Assembly (NCBI GenBank): GCA_028284765.1
Contig: JANQRA010000016.1
Coordinates: 62,001 to 126,000, forward strand
Source: Acidimicrobiia bacterium
GTDB taxonomy: Bacteria; Actinomycetota; Acidimicrobiia; Spongiisociales; ZC4RG35
DNA length: 64,000 bases
Direction of reading: 5' to 3'
Part shown: positions 53,808 through 63,020 of the stretch, in pieces
How the letters are laid out: the number at the start of each line of letters is the position of its first letter
How positions within the stretch are numbered: the stretch's first letter is position 1
The notes under the pieces: model-generated
Database searches by the model: none
Told to the model about the DNA's origin: nothing
What the model saw: only the letters and a program-made list of their open reading frames with translations
Made by a program: the position numbers and the translations under genes

Positions 53808-54884
53808 TCAGACAGCGATGCCTGCGGCCAAGGCTTTTGCCCTCACCTCATGTGTGTTGCGAACGAACGGCAGGACGGAATCGAGGCCTACTGATCCACC
53901 CACAACATGGTTCAGAAGTGCCTGATCGAACGTCTGCATGCCATGGAACCCGCTCTCCTTGATGACTTCGACGAGGAAGGAGGACTCTTCCCCACCCAGA
54001 ATCCATTCCTGAGCACGCTCGTTGTTGGTGAGGATCTCGCATGCCAGCACCTGGCCCACCTCGCCGGCCTCGATCAGGATCTGGCTGATCACCGCCTGGA
54101 TCTGAGAGGCGAGTTGGCTGCGAACGACCTTCTGCTGGCTTTCGGGGAACATCGAGATCAGCCGACTGATCGTGTCGGCCGGGTCAGAGGTGCGCATTGA
54201 GGTCACGACCAAGTGACCGGTCTCAGCGGCGTCGATGGCAGCCCTGGCGACGTCGGCGTCGGAGATCTCTGAGACCATGATCACATCCGTGTCGTGTCGC
54301 ATCGCGGCACGAATCGCAGTTGCCATGTCTTTGGTGTCGACCCCTACCTCTCGCTGCACTACGACCGATCTCTTGTCCGGGTGAAGTACTTCGATCGGGT
54401 CTTCGATCGTGATGATGGCTTTGCCTTTGTTTGAGTTGATCCAATCGAGGATCGAGGACATGGTCGTTGTCTTCCCGGAGCCGGAAGGACCGGTCACAAT
54501 CACCAACCCAGACTTGGCTGCCGCGATCCGCTCCATCGATTTGGGCAAGCCCAGCTCGCTGAACGATTGTGAACCGGGTACCACGCGACGTAGCACCAGC
54601 GACATCGATCCACGCTGACGGAAAGCTGTCGCCCGGAAGCGTCCGAGATCGTGTCGGCCATACGCAAAGTCAGTCGACCCGGTCTCTTCGAATTCTCTAG
54701 CTGCACGCTCAGGGAACATCTCCTCGGCGTACGCCTGTGTATCAGCTGGGCGCAGCGGGTTGTACCCATCGAGACGACGCAGTTCCCCATCGATTCTGAC
54801 GATGGGGGCTGAACCAACCTTCAAATGAATGTCAGATGCTTTGTGGTCGACGGCTTTCGACAGCAGTTCGTCGATGTTGCTCAT
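53808..54884 (-). CDS. pilT: PilT-like twitching-motility ATPase
   Basis: 358 aa. ASDIHLKVGSAP at the N-terminus, Walker A GPSGSGKTTTMSSIL, Asp box ITIEDPIEVLH, Walker B VIMVSEISDADVA and AAETGHLVVTSM. Retraction motor of type IV pili. The Walker B has SEI instead of the common GEM/GEL. No other pilus gene is in the window. Confidence 0.9.
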   Translation of the reverse strand: MSNIDELLSKAVDHKASDIHLKVGSAPIVRIDGELRRLDGYNPLRPADTQAYAEEMFPERAAREFEETGSTDFAYGRHDLGRFRATAFRQRGSMSLVLRRVVPGSQSFSELGLPKSMERIAAAKSGLVIVTGPSGSGKTTTMSSILDWINSNKGKAIITIEDPIEVLHPDKRSVVVQREVGVDTKDMATAIRAAMRHDTDVIMVSEISDADVARAAIDAAETGHLVVTSMRTSDPADTISRLISMFPESQQKVVRSQLASQIQAVISQILIEAGEVGQVLACEILTNNERAQEWILGGEESSFLVEVIKESGFHGMQTFDQALLNHVVGGSVGLDSVLPFVRNTHEVRAKALAAGIAV

Positions 54885-54958
54885 CAGTCTCGGTACCTCA
54901 CCTAGCTCCGAGGGGGTTATCGGACTTTTTCCAGGTGAGGTTTAGGGAAACGACGGGT

Positions 54959-55969
54959 TCACAAGACCCAATGCTGGCCTATCACCGCAGCAGCCGCGGC
55001 GACTGCCTCGTCGGCTCCCGGTACCGACGATGTTGCCGGTTGCCCCCACTCCGACTCGCCAGCAAAACCACGAACAGTTTTCGCTGAGGCCGACCGCAAG
55101 GCGTCGAGGTCGTAACCCCCCTCAAGGGCGACGATTGTCGACGAGGGCGGGTGGATTCTGCTCAGTGAATGTGCCATCCACCCGTAGTCATCCGACGTCA
55201 GTTTCAGCTCGGCGAGCATGTCATCTTGATGTGCGTCGTATCCAGCGCTCACAAACAGCCAGTCGGGTGCGAACTGTTCGGTCACAGGGATCACGATCTC
55301 GCTCCAAGCCCTTCGGTAGGCGTCGCTTCCGGTGCCGGCCGGCAGAGGGATGTTGACGGTTGTCCCCTTTGCCTCCCCGATGTCGATGTCGGCAAGGCTG
55401 CCGTCGAACGGATAGAAGTGGTCCTGGTGGACCGACAAGTAGAGAACGCCCGGATCGTCCTTGAGCATGGCCTGAGTGCCGTTTCCGTGATGGACATCCC
55501 AATCCAGGATCGCTACCCGATGCCCCCTGGACCGGAGGACCGCAGCGGCAACCGCCACATTGTTGAAGAGACAAAACCCCATCGCCCGGTCGGGCATGGC
55601 GTGATGTCCGGGCGGCCGCGCCACCGCAAAGCCGAGGGAGTCGGACCGCGTCTCGAGCTCGTCAATGAGAACCCGCACCCCACCCGCCGAAGTAAGCGCC
55701 GCTTCCCAACTCTCACGCGACGCAAACGTGTCCATGTCCAAGGCACCGCCACCGAGCTCGCAGAAAGTCTCGATCATCTCGATGTAATTCGGGTCGTGGA
55801 CAAGAGCCAGCTCGGTCCGCTCGATCTTCGGAGACTCCAGGTGATGTTTGGTGATTTCCACGTCGTCGAGGCCACGAAGGACCGCACGTGCCCGCTCGGC
55901 TCTCTCTGGATGTCGCGGGCCGGTGTCATGACTGAGCGAAGATGGATGGCTGGCCACAAGCAAGTCCAT
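54959..55969 (-). CDS. Histone deacetylase-like (AcuC/HDAC) family protein
   Basis: 336 aa. HDTGPRHPERAER, RPPGHHAMPDRAMGFCLFNNVA (in part: ARPPGHHAM), ILDWDVHHGNGTQ with zinc ligands Asp and His, and VSAGYDAHQDD. Deacetylates a lysine or small amide; could reverse acetylation by the GNAT encoded next to it (inference). Confidence 0.93.
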   Translation of the reverse strand: MDLLVASHPSSLSHDTGPRHPERAERARAVLRGLDDVEITKHHLESPKIERTELALVHDPNYIEMIETFCELGGGALDMDTFASRESWEAALTSAGGVRVLIDELETRSDSLGFAVARPPGHHAMPDRAMGFCLFNNVAVAAAVLRSRGHRVAILDWDVHHGNGTQAMLKDDPGVLYLSVHQDHFYPFDGSLADIDIGEAKGTTVNIPLPAGTGSDAYRRAWSEIVIPVTEQFAPDWLFVSAGYDAHQDDMLAELKLTSDDYGWMAHSLSRIHPPSSTIVALEGGYDLDALRSASAKTVRGFAGESEWGQPATSSVPGADEAVAAAAAVIGQHWVL

Positions 55970-55987
55970 GCCCGTACTCTCCCACAG

Positions 55988-56713
55988 GTGGCGGGTCTAC
56001 TACGTGTCGACGGCGACTGGCCGGGGCCTATGACCCTGAGCGCCGGCTGGTATCGCGCTCGTGTCCGCCCCTGGAATGAGGTGGTGACCGACCCAATGAT
56101 TCGGCTCGAACGCGGTGGTGTCGAGTTCCTGATCTCTGTCACTAACCATTTACGCGGTTTGGGATTGGACACCATCTATTCACCGGCTCTCTTCCCCACG
56201 ACCACACGAATCTGGAGACGCTCCGGATTCACCGAATACGCATCTCTGAATGTCATGGAAAGACCCCTCAGTCGGCACACGGCAGACATGGAGGACATCG
56301 TCATCTCGGAGTCGGCACCCGACTGGGACCCAATCCTCGAAGTGGACCGAACCGCTTTCGAAGGATTCTGGGGGATGAGCCGCGCCGGATTGAAGGACGC
56401 GTTCGACACCAACAAACGCTCCAGTCTGATCACCATCGGAGCCGAGGGCCCAGCTGGCTACGCCCTCATCGGCTCCCAATGGGGAGTTTCATATCTGCAT
56501 CGCATCGCGGTTCGACCTGATCTTGGCGGAGCGGGATTTGGACACAGGTTGTTGCAGGCGAGCTTCGACTGGGCCTACCGGGCCGGCGCACGTTCGATGG
56601 TGCTCAACGTGCGATCAGTAAATGGACGGGCGATCCGCCTATATGAGAAGAGTGGTTTCTTGACGACGCCCACTGAGCTCCAGGTGTTCTCGCTCGAATC
56701 GAGACAGGACTAG
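55988..56713 (+). CDS. GNAT-family N-acetyltransferase, tandem-domain type
   Basis: About 241 aa from GTG at 55988; ATG at 56030 is the alternative, and the frame further upstream is antisense to the deacetylase. The C-terminal GNAT domain shows LHRIAVRPDLGGAGFGHRLLQ and LNVRSVNGRAIRLYEKSGF. The N-terminal ~90 residues look like a degenerate first GNAT module (IWRRSGFTEYASLNVMER). Two bases before the pseudokinase gene. Confidence 0.83.
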   Translation: MAGLLRVDGDWPGPMTLSAGWYRARVRPWNEVVTDPMIRLERGGVEFLISVTNHLRGLGLDTIYSPALFPTTTRIWRRSGFTEYASLNVMERPLSRHTADMEDIVISESAPDWDPILEVDRTAFEGFWGMSRAGLKDAFDTNKRSSLITIGAEGPAGYALIGSQWGVSYLHRIAVRPDLGGAGFGHRLLQASFDWAYRAGARSMVLNVRSVNGRAIRLYEKSGFLTTPTELQVFSLESRQD

Positions 56714-56715
56714 CC

Positions 56716-58002
56716 GTGCCGACAGCCATTCCCGACCGATACTCACTAGAGGTTCGACTGGGTCGAGATGGTGACATTGAGGAGTGGCTGGCCACCGACC
56801 GCTCACTCGACCGTCCAGTTCTCGTTAGAAGTCTGGGGCCAGACACGACCCCGGAAAGAAGGACTCGCTTCGTCAGCGCCGTGTCGTCTGCAGCGAAAAC
56901 CACTCACTCTCATCTGTGCAAGGTCTTCACGGTCGCTGAGACCGATGCCGGCGCTTACGCAGTCCTGGAGTGGCACGGCGGCGCAACTGTGGCGGACCGA
57001 ATCGGGGCGCATCGACCGGTGGAACTACCCGACTTCCTTCCCAACGCCTCGGGGCTCGCCGGTGCCCTCGCTGCGCTCCATGCCTCAGGTGGCGTCCACG
57101 GACGGATAGACCCGTCGGCTATCAGCTACTCGGGCGGCCATCCAGCCAAGCTTGGAGGATTCGGCCGGGACGGCTCCTCGGACCCGGGAGAAGACGTTCG
57201 CTCCCTCGCCGCTGCCCTCGAGACCTCCCTGACCGGAGTGCCCCCAGGTGGTCCGCCACCTTCCGAGCGTGTCGACGGCGTCCCTAAAGAGGTAGACGTG
57301 ATTCTCCGATCGGCGCAGTCTGGCGACCTGACAGCAGACCAATTGGAGAAGGCGCTTCGGGCAGCACCAACTCCTCGCGCCCCGCGACCGCAGACCGGAG
57401 CCACATCGAGAAAACTCCTTCTGTCGGCCATCGGCCTCGTGATTCTCGCCGCCCTTTTGGTGGCTGTGGGCTTCTTCTTCTCAGGATCCGATCCAACAGT
57501 CATCCCCACACCGACCACTTCCGGGCCAACCCAAACCAGCGTCCCACCCACGATCACCACCACCACGGTCACAGGAGAGGCCAACATCCTCGATGTTGTG
57601 TCATTCGATCCGTTCGGGGGCGGTGGAGAGAATGACCAGTTGCTCACCAATCTCACGGACTCCGACCTTTCGACGGACTGGCGTTCGGAGACCTACAACG
57701 ATCCGATCGCCCAACTGAAGCCGGGAGTTGGCATCGGAATCGATGTCATCGGCACCCCAGCTGCGATCGATCTCGTGTCGATGTCCGAGGGCACGGTGTT
57801 CGAGATCTATTGGTCGCCTCAACGCACCACCGACCTCGAAGGGCGGGAACGAATCGTCTCGGCGACTGCGTCTCCGGGTATCACGTCATTCAACTTGCCA
57901 CCGCGGGACGGAGGGCACTGGCTGGTTTGGATGGTCGACGTGCCCGAAGTTGCCGACGGCGGCTATCGAGTGAGCATTTCGGAAGTACGATTCCGCTCGT
58001 GA
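56716..58002 (+). CDS. MurJ-associated pseudokinase with extracellular domain, without the MurJ flippase
   Basis: 428 aa. Residues 1-215 are a kinase-like domain: the VAIK lysine is Arg (PVLVRSL, 38), HRD is HGR (128-130), DFG is GGFG (147-150). One helix at 233-255, a Pro/Thr linker, then an exported discoidin-like domain with NLTDSDLSTDWRSETY. This is the architecture of the C-terminal half of mycobacterial MviN (Rv3910), whose pseudokinase binds FhaA. The neighbours sigM, trxB, trxA and cwlM match as well. The polytopic flippase half is absent here. Confidence 0.85.
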   Translation: MPTAIPDRYSLEVRLGRDGDIEEWLATDRSLDRPVLVRSLGPDTTPERRTRFVSAVSSAAKTTHSHLCKVFTVAETDAGAYAVLEWHGGATVADRIGAHRPVELPDFLPNASGLAGALAALHASGGVHGRIDPSAISYSGGHPAKLGGFGRDGSSDPGEDVRSLAAALETSLTGVPPGGPPPSERVDGVPKEVDVILRSAQSGDLTADQLEKALRAAPTPRAPRPQTGATSRKLLLSAIGLVILAALLVAVGFFFSGSDPTVIPTPTTSGPTQTSVPPTITTTTVTGEANILDVVSFDPFGGGGENDQLLTNLTDSDLSTDWRSETYNDPIAQLKPGVGIGIDVIGTPAAIDLVSMSEGTVFEIYWSPQRTTDLEGRERIVSATASPGITSFNLPPRDGGHWLVWMVDVPEVADGGYRVSISEVRFRS

Positions 58003-58544
58003 CGACCGCTGCCCAGGACGCCGAACTACTGGCGCGAGTCCTCGATGGCGATCACGACGCCTTCACCCAGATCATGCGCAACCATGAGGATCGCGTATTT
58101 GCGGTTTGTCTCAGGATTCTTGGAGATCGAGACAAGGCGTTGGACGCAACACAAGAGACGTTCCTCACCGTGTTCCGCAAAGCGAACCAATTCAAAGGCG
58201 ATTCGGCTCTTGGAACCTGGATCTATCGAATCGGCGTGAACACTTGCTACGACCAGCTTCGAAAGCAGAAGCGGAGGAAAACCGATCCCCTCCCAGAGCA
58301 CGTCGACCCGCAGGATCTCGGCGCGGAGGCCGCAGTGGACTCCGCCGGCATGCGGCCCGAGATTCAGCGAGCATTGGCTGCCATTCCTAAGGACTTTCGC
58401 GCCGCGATCGTGCTCGCTGACATCGAAGGGCTCGGCCTGCCGGAGGTGGCCAAGACTCTGGGAGTCCCGGTTGGGACTGTGAAGTCGCGAGTGTTTCGTG
58501 GCCGAAGACTTTTGGCCCAAGAGTTAGGGAACCAAACGACGTGA
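57999..58544 (+). CDS. sigM: ECF sigma factor SigM-like
   Basis: 181 aa from GTG overlapping the pseudokinase stop. Region 2: DHDAFTQIMRNHEDRVFAV and KALDATQETFLTVFRK; region 4: IPKDFRAAIVLADIEGLGLPEVAKTLGVPVGTVKSRVFRGR (cited as LPEVAKTLGVPVGTVKSRV). The locus order matches mycobacterial sigM. Confidence 0.93.
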   Translation: MTTAAQDAELLARVLDGDHDAFTQIMRNHEDRVFAVCLRILGDRDKALDATQETFLTVFRKANQFKGDSALGTWIYRIGVNTCYDQLRKQKRRKTDPLPEHVDPQDLGAEAAVDSAGMRPEIQRALAAIPKDFRAAIVLADIEGLGLPEVAKTLGVPVGTVKSRVFRGRRLLAQELGNQTT

Positions 58545-58565
58545 CGACGACATCCAAACGAACAC

Positions 58566-59300
58566 ATGCATGACCGCGATCTCGAGCTCATAGCCCGTCT
58601 CGCCGAGGGAAGCCTCGATGACGAGTCAGAGGCTCGCGCCCTCATCGCATCTTCGGACGAGCACCGACTCGAGTACGAGGCCCAACTCATGGCCATCGAG
58701 GCTCTGGCATCGGTGGGACCGGTCCATATGAGTGACGCGGAGAAAGCAGCATTGCATCGCGATGTGTGGACCGAGCTGAGGGCTGGAACCGGGGCCGAGA
58801 CCCGGACCCCGTGGTACTACAGATTCGTCCCGGTTGCCGCCTCACTGTTCGTGGTGGTTGGTATCGGTGCGGTAGTCGTTCAGAACGGAGGGGAATCCTC
58901 TGACGGACCAGCCACTCTCGTAGCAGCAGAGGAGGGTGTCACGACCACCGCGGCGGACGCTGGCAGTGAAGAACTAGCTGGCGATTCAGGAGAGGACGGG
59001 GGCGCATTGGCGCCGTTCGCCTCCGCCGACGTCTTCTCCAAGCTCGCGGACGAAGTGCGGACCGGCAGAATCTCAACGACCAACCAAGATGGATCCGAAG
59101 CAGACTCAGACCTCCAATCCTGCGTGGACGGAGCAGGACTCGACGGGTACGAACTCGTCGGACCGGTTCCAACACCCCCGGAAATCGCAGCTGATTTGAA
59201 CCTGACCCTCGTTGTAGCCGCACTGAACGGCGATGCGAGTCGCGGCCCGCTTGCCTTTATCGACGCCGACGCCTGTGAGCTCGTCTATCTGGACGAATAG
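58566..59300 (+). CDS. Membrane anti-sigma factor (RsmA-like)
   Basis: 244 aa. The N-terminal ELIARLAEGSLDDESEA resembles the zinc-less anti-sigma start. One helix (FVPVAASLFVVVGIGAVVV, about 87-105) and an exported C-terminal domain with two Cys (LQSCVDGAG, DADACELVY). The position directly after sigM supports control of that sigma factor. Confidence 0.8.
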   Translation: MHDRDLELIARLAEGSLDDESEARALIASSDEHRLEYEAQLMAIEALASVGPVHMSDAEKAALHRDVWTELRAGTGAETRTPWYYRFVPVAASLFVVVGIGAVVVQNGGESSDGPATLVAAEEGVTTTAADAGSEELAGDSGEDGGALAPFASADVFSKLADEVRTGRISTTNQDGSEADSDLQSCVDGAGLDGYELVGPVPTPPEIAADLNLTLVVAALNGDASRGPLAFIDADACELVYLDE

Positions 59301-59349
59301 TCCCCTCCGATAAGGCCAATCCGACAGACGCAACTAACCTCGTCGACTC

Positions 59350-59622
59350 ATGCACGAATACGCGACCAGGTTCGCCGATCTTCTAGAACAACTCGCAGAG
59401 CGAGTGCGCGAGTTGACCGTCGACCGCATCGCCCGGGCAATCAAGCTGACAGGCTTGGGAATCCTCGTCGCCGCGCTGGGGTTGACAGCAGTTGCCTTCC
59501 TGGTGTGGACGATCTTCGGCGCGCTTGAGATTCCCCTCACCACGGCGGGCGCATTTGCAGTCTTCGGAGTCGTGCTGGCTGTTGCCGGCGGATTCCTCTG
59601 GTTCAAGAGGTCAAGGACATGA
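59350..59622 (+). CDS. Small two-helix membrane protein (holin-like/phage holin superfamily type)
   Basis: 90 aa. An amphipathic N-terminus, then [21 protein letters not shown] and [20 protein letters not shown]. Similar small proteins stand at this place in relatives' sigM-trxB loci; function unknown. Overlaps trxB by 4 bp. Confidence 0.65.
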   Translation: MHEYATRFADLLEQLAERVRELTVDRIARAIKLTGLGILVAALGLTAVAFLVWTIFGALEIPLTTAGAFAVFGVVLAVAGGFLWFKRSRT

Positions 59623-60545
59623 CACACGAAAAGCTCATCATCATCGGTTCCGGCCCCGCCGGGCTCACCGCAGCCCTCTACGCAGCCCGCGCCGACCTCG
59701 ATCCACTGGTGTTCGAGGGAGTGAGCGCCGGAGGTCAGCTGATGATCACGACCGACGTCGAGAACTATCCCGGTTTTCCGGACGGCATCATGGGCCCGGA
59801 GTTGATGGACCAGTTCCGCAAGCAGGCGGAACGGTTCGGTGCCCGCATGCGTCAGGTCGATGTGACCGAGGTCGACTTCTCAGAGCGACCGTTCAAAGTC
59901 AATGTCGGGGCTGATGAATTCACCGCCGACGCTGTGATCATCGCTACAGGTGCGGAAGCCAAGTGGCTGGGTATTCCTGGTGAACAATCGCTTACAGGCA
60001 AAGGCGTCTCTGCGTGTGCCACCTGTGACGGCTTCTTCTTCAGAGATCAGGAGCTGGTGGTTGTGGGCGGCGGCGACACCGCCATGGAGGAAGCCTTGTT
60101 CCTCACGAAGTTCGCCTCGAAGGTGACCATCGTCCACCGGAGAGATGAGTTCCGTGCATCCAAGATCATGGCCGCCCGAGCCCTCGAGCATGAGAAGATC
60201 GAAGTCGTTTGGAACACCGTTGTGACCGAGATTCTCGGTGACGACACCGTTACCGGCGTCACCCTGCAGGACACCGAAACGGGTGAGACACGCGACATGA
60301 AGACCGACGGGGTGTTTGTGGCAATTGGACACAAGCCCACGACGGAACTCTTCGTCGACAAGTTGGATCTCGACGAGAACGGTTACCTGATTGCGGGTGT
60401 CGGTGGTGGAACCGTGACCTCAACCGAGGGTGTGTTCGCAGCAGGCGATGTGGCCGACCATGTTTATCGTCAGGCGGTCACCGCTGCGGGAACAGGATGT
60501 ATGGCTGCAATCGACGCCGAGCGCTGGCTGGCGACCCAGGAATAA
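59619..60545 (+). CDS. trxB: Thioredoxin reductase
   Basis: 308 aa. FAD motif [18 protein letters not shown], redox-active CATC in [17 protein letters not shown] motif [15 protein letters not shown], and [15 protein letters not shown]. Keeps the thioredoxin encoded next reduced. Confidence 0.97.
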   Translation: MTHEKLIIIGSGPAGLTAALYAARADLDPLVFEGVSAGGQLMITTDVENYPGFPDGIMGPELMDQFRKQAERFGARMRQVDVTEVDFSERPFKVNVGADEFTADAVIIATGAEAKWLGIPGEQSLTGKGVSACATCDGFFFRDQELVVVGGGDTAMEEALFLTKFASKVTIVHRRDEFRASKIMAARALEHEKIEVVWNTVVTEILGDDTVTGVTLQDTETGETRDMKTDGVFVAIGHKPTTELFVDKLDLDENGYLIAGVGGGTVTSTEGVFAAGDVADHVYRQAVTAAGTGCMAAIDAERWLATQE

Positions 60546-60579
60546 TCGAAGTCTCAAACCCCTTTGTATTAGGAGAATC

Positions 60580-60900
60580 ATGGCTGAAATCACAACACTC
60601 AACGACGGATCGTTCAACGACGCAATCACCGCGGAAAAGCCGGTACTTGTTGACTTCTGGGCGGAATGGTGTGGGCCCTGCAGGGTCATCGCACCGGTAC
60701 TGGAAGAGATTGCTGGTGAGCAGGAAGCCATCGACATCGGCAAGCTGAATGTGGATCACAACCCACAGACCGCAGCTGCCCATGACGTGATGAGCATCCC
60801 GACCCTGATCCTGTTCAAAGACGGCGTCGAGAAGAAGCGCATCGTCGGAGCGGCCCCCAAGCACAAGCTGATGGCCGAGCTCTCCGAGTTTCTCAGTTGA
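60580..60900 (+). CDS. trxA: Thioredoxin
   Basis: 106 aa from ATG at 60580 with AGGAGA upstream. WAEWCGPCRVIAP active site and IPTLILFKDG with the cis-proline. Paired with trxB. Confidence 0.97.
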   Translation: MAEITTLNDGSFNDAITAEKPVLVDFWAEWCGPCRVIAPVLEEIAGEQEAIDIGKLNVDHNPQTAAAHDVMSIPTLILFKDGVEKKRIVGAAPKHKLMAELSEFLS

Positions 60901-61193
60901 TGGTCGACCGACTTCGAGCGAGAGTCTCCGTCGTCGCAAACTGACCTCGAGGCCGGGGGCCCCCACTGGTAAGCCTCAACTGGAGAGTCCCGCTCGAACA
61001 GACGCCGGTCGGTCGACTGCTTCCGCCGCGTAGCAAGGCGACGGTCGACATCAGCCGCGTGGTCGGCGCACCATAAAGGAAGTCGGTCGACGGCTACCGC
61101 CGCGCAACTATCTGATCCTCGCTCGAACAGACGCGGGTCGATCAACAGGTACCAGCGTTTCATCTCACGGGAGCCAGATAGAATCTGTGTCAC
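60901..61193. repeat. Degenerate repeats in the trxA-cwlM intergenic region
   Basis: No gene seen. CGCTCGAACAGACGC occurs twice (about 60992 and 61121), as does GGTCGGTCGAC/GCTACCGCCGCG-like sequence (about 61007 and 61083). The start (GGTCGACCGACTTCGAGCG) is in inverted orientation to them. A GGGGGCCCCC palindrome lies at about 60956. Function unknown. Confidence 0.65.
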
Positions 61194-62153
61194 ATGCGTC
61201 TTTATCGCGTCGGTGATCAAGGGCCGGCTGTCCGTGACATCCAGGATCGGCTCTCCGCGCTCGGATACGAGTCGGGCGAAGATGACCGCGCCACCTTTGG
61301 CGACGGCACCGCAGACGCCGTTCGGGCTTTTCAAACCTCTCGTGGCCTAGACGCCGACGGAATCGTCGGACCCAACACCTGGCGGTCTCTTTACGAGGCC
61401 GGCTATCGACTAGGTGACCGAATCATCTTCATGAGACGCCCGATGATCCGTGGCGAGGACGTTGCCGAGCTCCAGTCGAGACTCAACTCTCTCGGCTTCG
61501 ATTCGGGCAAGGCCGACGGGATCTATGGCCCTCAAACTGAGGCGGCGATCATCGATTTCCAGCACAACAGACGCCTGGCAGAAGATGGAAAAGTGGGTCC
61601 TGAGGTGGTCACCGAGCTCCACCTGGTCACACGGGGTGAGATGAAGGAGGGCTATCAAGCCATCAGGGAGAAGGAGTGGCTACGACTGCTCCCCTCGAGC
61701 ATCGCTGGTGCGCGCATATTCCTCGACGCTGAGTGCCGTGACAGCGAGGAGACCCAAAGGTCGTGGGAAGCGGCGTCGGCCACGGCATTCGCCATACAGG
61801 AGGCCGGCGGGTTGCCGGTCATGTCACGAAGCAACGACACCCAACTTCCCGAGCGGGTGCGAGCCCGGCGGGCCAATCGACTCGGATCTGACTTGATCGT
61901 CGCCTTCCGAATGAACCGGGACAACGAAGACTCGGTCTACTACTTCGCGTCGGAGCGCAGTTCGTCACAGGCAGGTGAGGCGCTCGCTACCGCCTTGGCG
62001 TTGACAGTGGGCGGACGGGTCGAGGGACGAGCCAGCGCCATGCTCAAAGAAACCAGAGCCCCGGCTGCGGTAGTTGCCGTGTCCGATTTGAACGAGAAGA
62101 CCGGGCTGGCGGTCGCAGACGGGTTGGCTCAGTTCTTCACAGCAGCGAACTGA
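61194..62153 (+). CDS. cwlM: CwlM-like protein: two peptidoglycan-binding domains and a degenerate amidase
   Basis: 319 aa without a signal peptide. Two PG-binding-1 domains (residues 6-66, FGDGTADAVRAFQ; 85-143, YGPQTEAAIIDFQ). Then an amidase-3-like fold from 173 in which the metal motifs are gone: IFLDAECRDS replaces DPGHGG, LIVAFRMN replaces the second His strand, and VVAVSDLNE replaces the catalytic Glu strand. In mycobacteria CwlM is a cytoplasmic activator of MurA and binds MurJ and FhaA; the same regulatory role is likely here. Confidence 0.88.
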   Translation: MRLYRVGDQGPAVRDIQDRLSALGYESGEDDRATFGDGTADAVRAFQTSRGLDADGIVGPNTWRSLYEAGYRLGDRIIFMRRPMIRGEDVAELQSRLNSLGFDSGKADGIYGPQTEAAIIDFQHNRRLAEDGKVGPEVVTELHLVTRGEMKEGYQAIREKEWLRLLPSSIAGARIFLDAECRDSEETQRSWEAASATAFAIQEAGGLPVMSRSNDTQLPERVRARRANRLGSDLIVAFRMNRDNEDSVYYFASERSSSQAGEALATALALTVGGRVEGRASAMLKETRAPAAVVAVSDLNEKTGLAVADGLAQFFTAAN

Positions 62154-63017
62154 TCAAGCGAGTTGCCGATAGATCCTCTCGAGATCCTCAAGAGAAGCAA
62201 ACCTGATCTCCACTTTGCCCTTTTCGTCCTTATAGGTGATCTTCACCTTGGAGCCCAACTGTGAGGAAAGGCGTTGCTCGAGTTCGATGATCTCGACAGG
62301 ACGGACCTGACGGACCGTGCCTCCCTCTCCCCCGCCCGAACCCATATCCTTGCGAAGCCTGACTGCATCCTCCATCTGACGGACACTCCAGCCCTCTGCA
62401 GACGCCTTCTCTGCGAGGTAGACCGCGTACTTCTCGTCGTCCATCCCGACCAATGCCCTGGCGTGGCCGGCGCTCAGTTTCTGGGCGTCTACCAAACTTT
62501 GGATCGCAGCGGGCAGTTGGAGAAGTCGAAGGGTGTTCGAGACTGCAGATCTCGATTTTCCAACTCTCTTGGCCACATCCTCCTGCTTCATTCCAGTATT
62601 TTCCAGGAGTTGCTGATAGGCATGAGCCTCCTCGAGCGGAGTGAGGTCCTGCCGCTGAACGTTCTCAACCAGAGCCTCGACGAGAGTCGACTCCCCGGCT
62701 CCTTCTCTTACCACGGCGGGGATCTTGGAAAGCCCAGCCTGACGGCTCGCTCTCCATCGTCGCTCGCCTGCAATCAGAATGTGGTTGCCCTTGCCATCGG
62801 TCGTGACCACGACCGGCTGGAGGATCCCGACTTCGGCTATTGAATCAGCCAGCTCGTCCAGTGAATCCTTGTCGAATCTCGCCCGAGGCTGATCGGGGTT
62901 GGGCTTGATCGACTCGACGTCGATTTCGACGAACCCGAGCTCGTCCTTGGCGGCTCCGTCGGTCGGGATCAAGGACTCCAGTCCCCTACCGAGGCCTGCT
63001 TTTCTCTTGCTAGTCAT
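62154..63017 (-). CDS. parB: Chromosome-partitioning protein ParB
   Basis: 287 aa. KRKAGLGRGLESLIP start, the CTP-binding ILIAGERRWRASR, the helix-turn-helix TGMKQEDVAKRVGKSRSAVSNTLRLLQ (cited as QEDVAKRVGKSRSAVSN) and the C-terminal dimer domain. Loads at parS and spreads. Confidence 0.96.
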   Translation of the reverse strand: MTSKRKAGLGRGLESLIPTDGAAKDELGFVEIDVESIKPNPDQPRARFDKDSLDELADSIAEVGILQPVVVTTDGKGNHILIAGERRWRASRQAGLSKIPAVVREGAGESTLVEALVENVQRQDLTPLEEAHAYQQLLENTGMKQEDVAKRVGKSRSAVSNTLRLLQLPAAIQSLVDAQKLSAGHARALVGMDDEKYAVYLAEKASAEGWSVRQMEDAVRLRKDMGSGGGEGGTVRQVRPVEIIELEQRLSSQLGSKVKITYKDEKGKVEIRFASLEDLERIYRQLA

Positions 63018-63020
63018 TGG

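Noticed and set aside
55169-55987. Extension of the GNAT frame to 514 aa
   Set aside because: The extra part is antisense to the deacetylase gene and has no recognisable domain.
60430-60579. N-terminal extension of thioredoxin to 156 aa
   Set aside because: It lies in another frame of trxB; ATG at 60580 has AGGAGA and gives a normal 106-residue thioredoxin.
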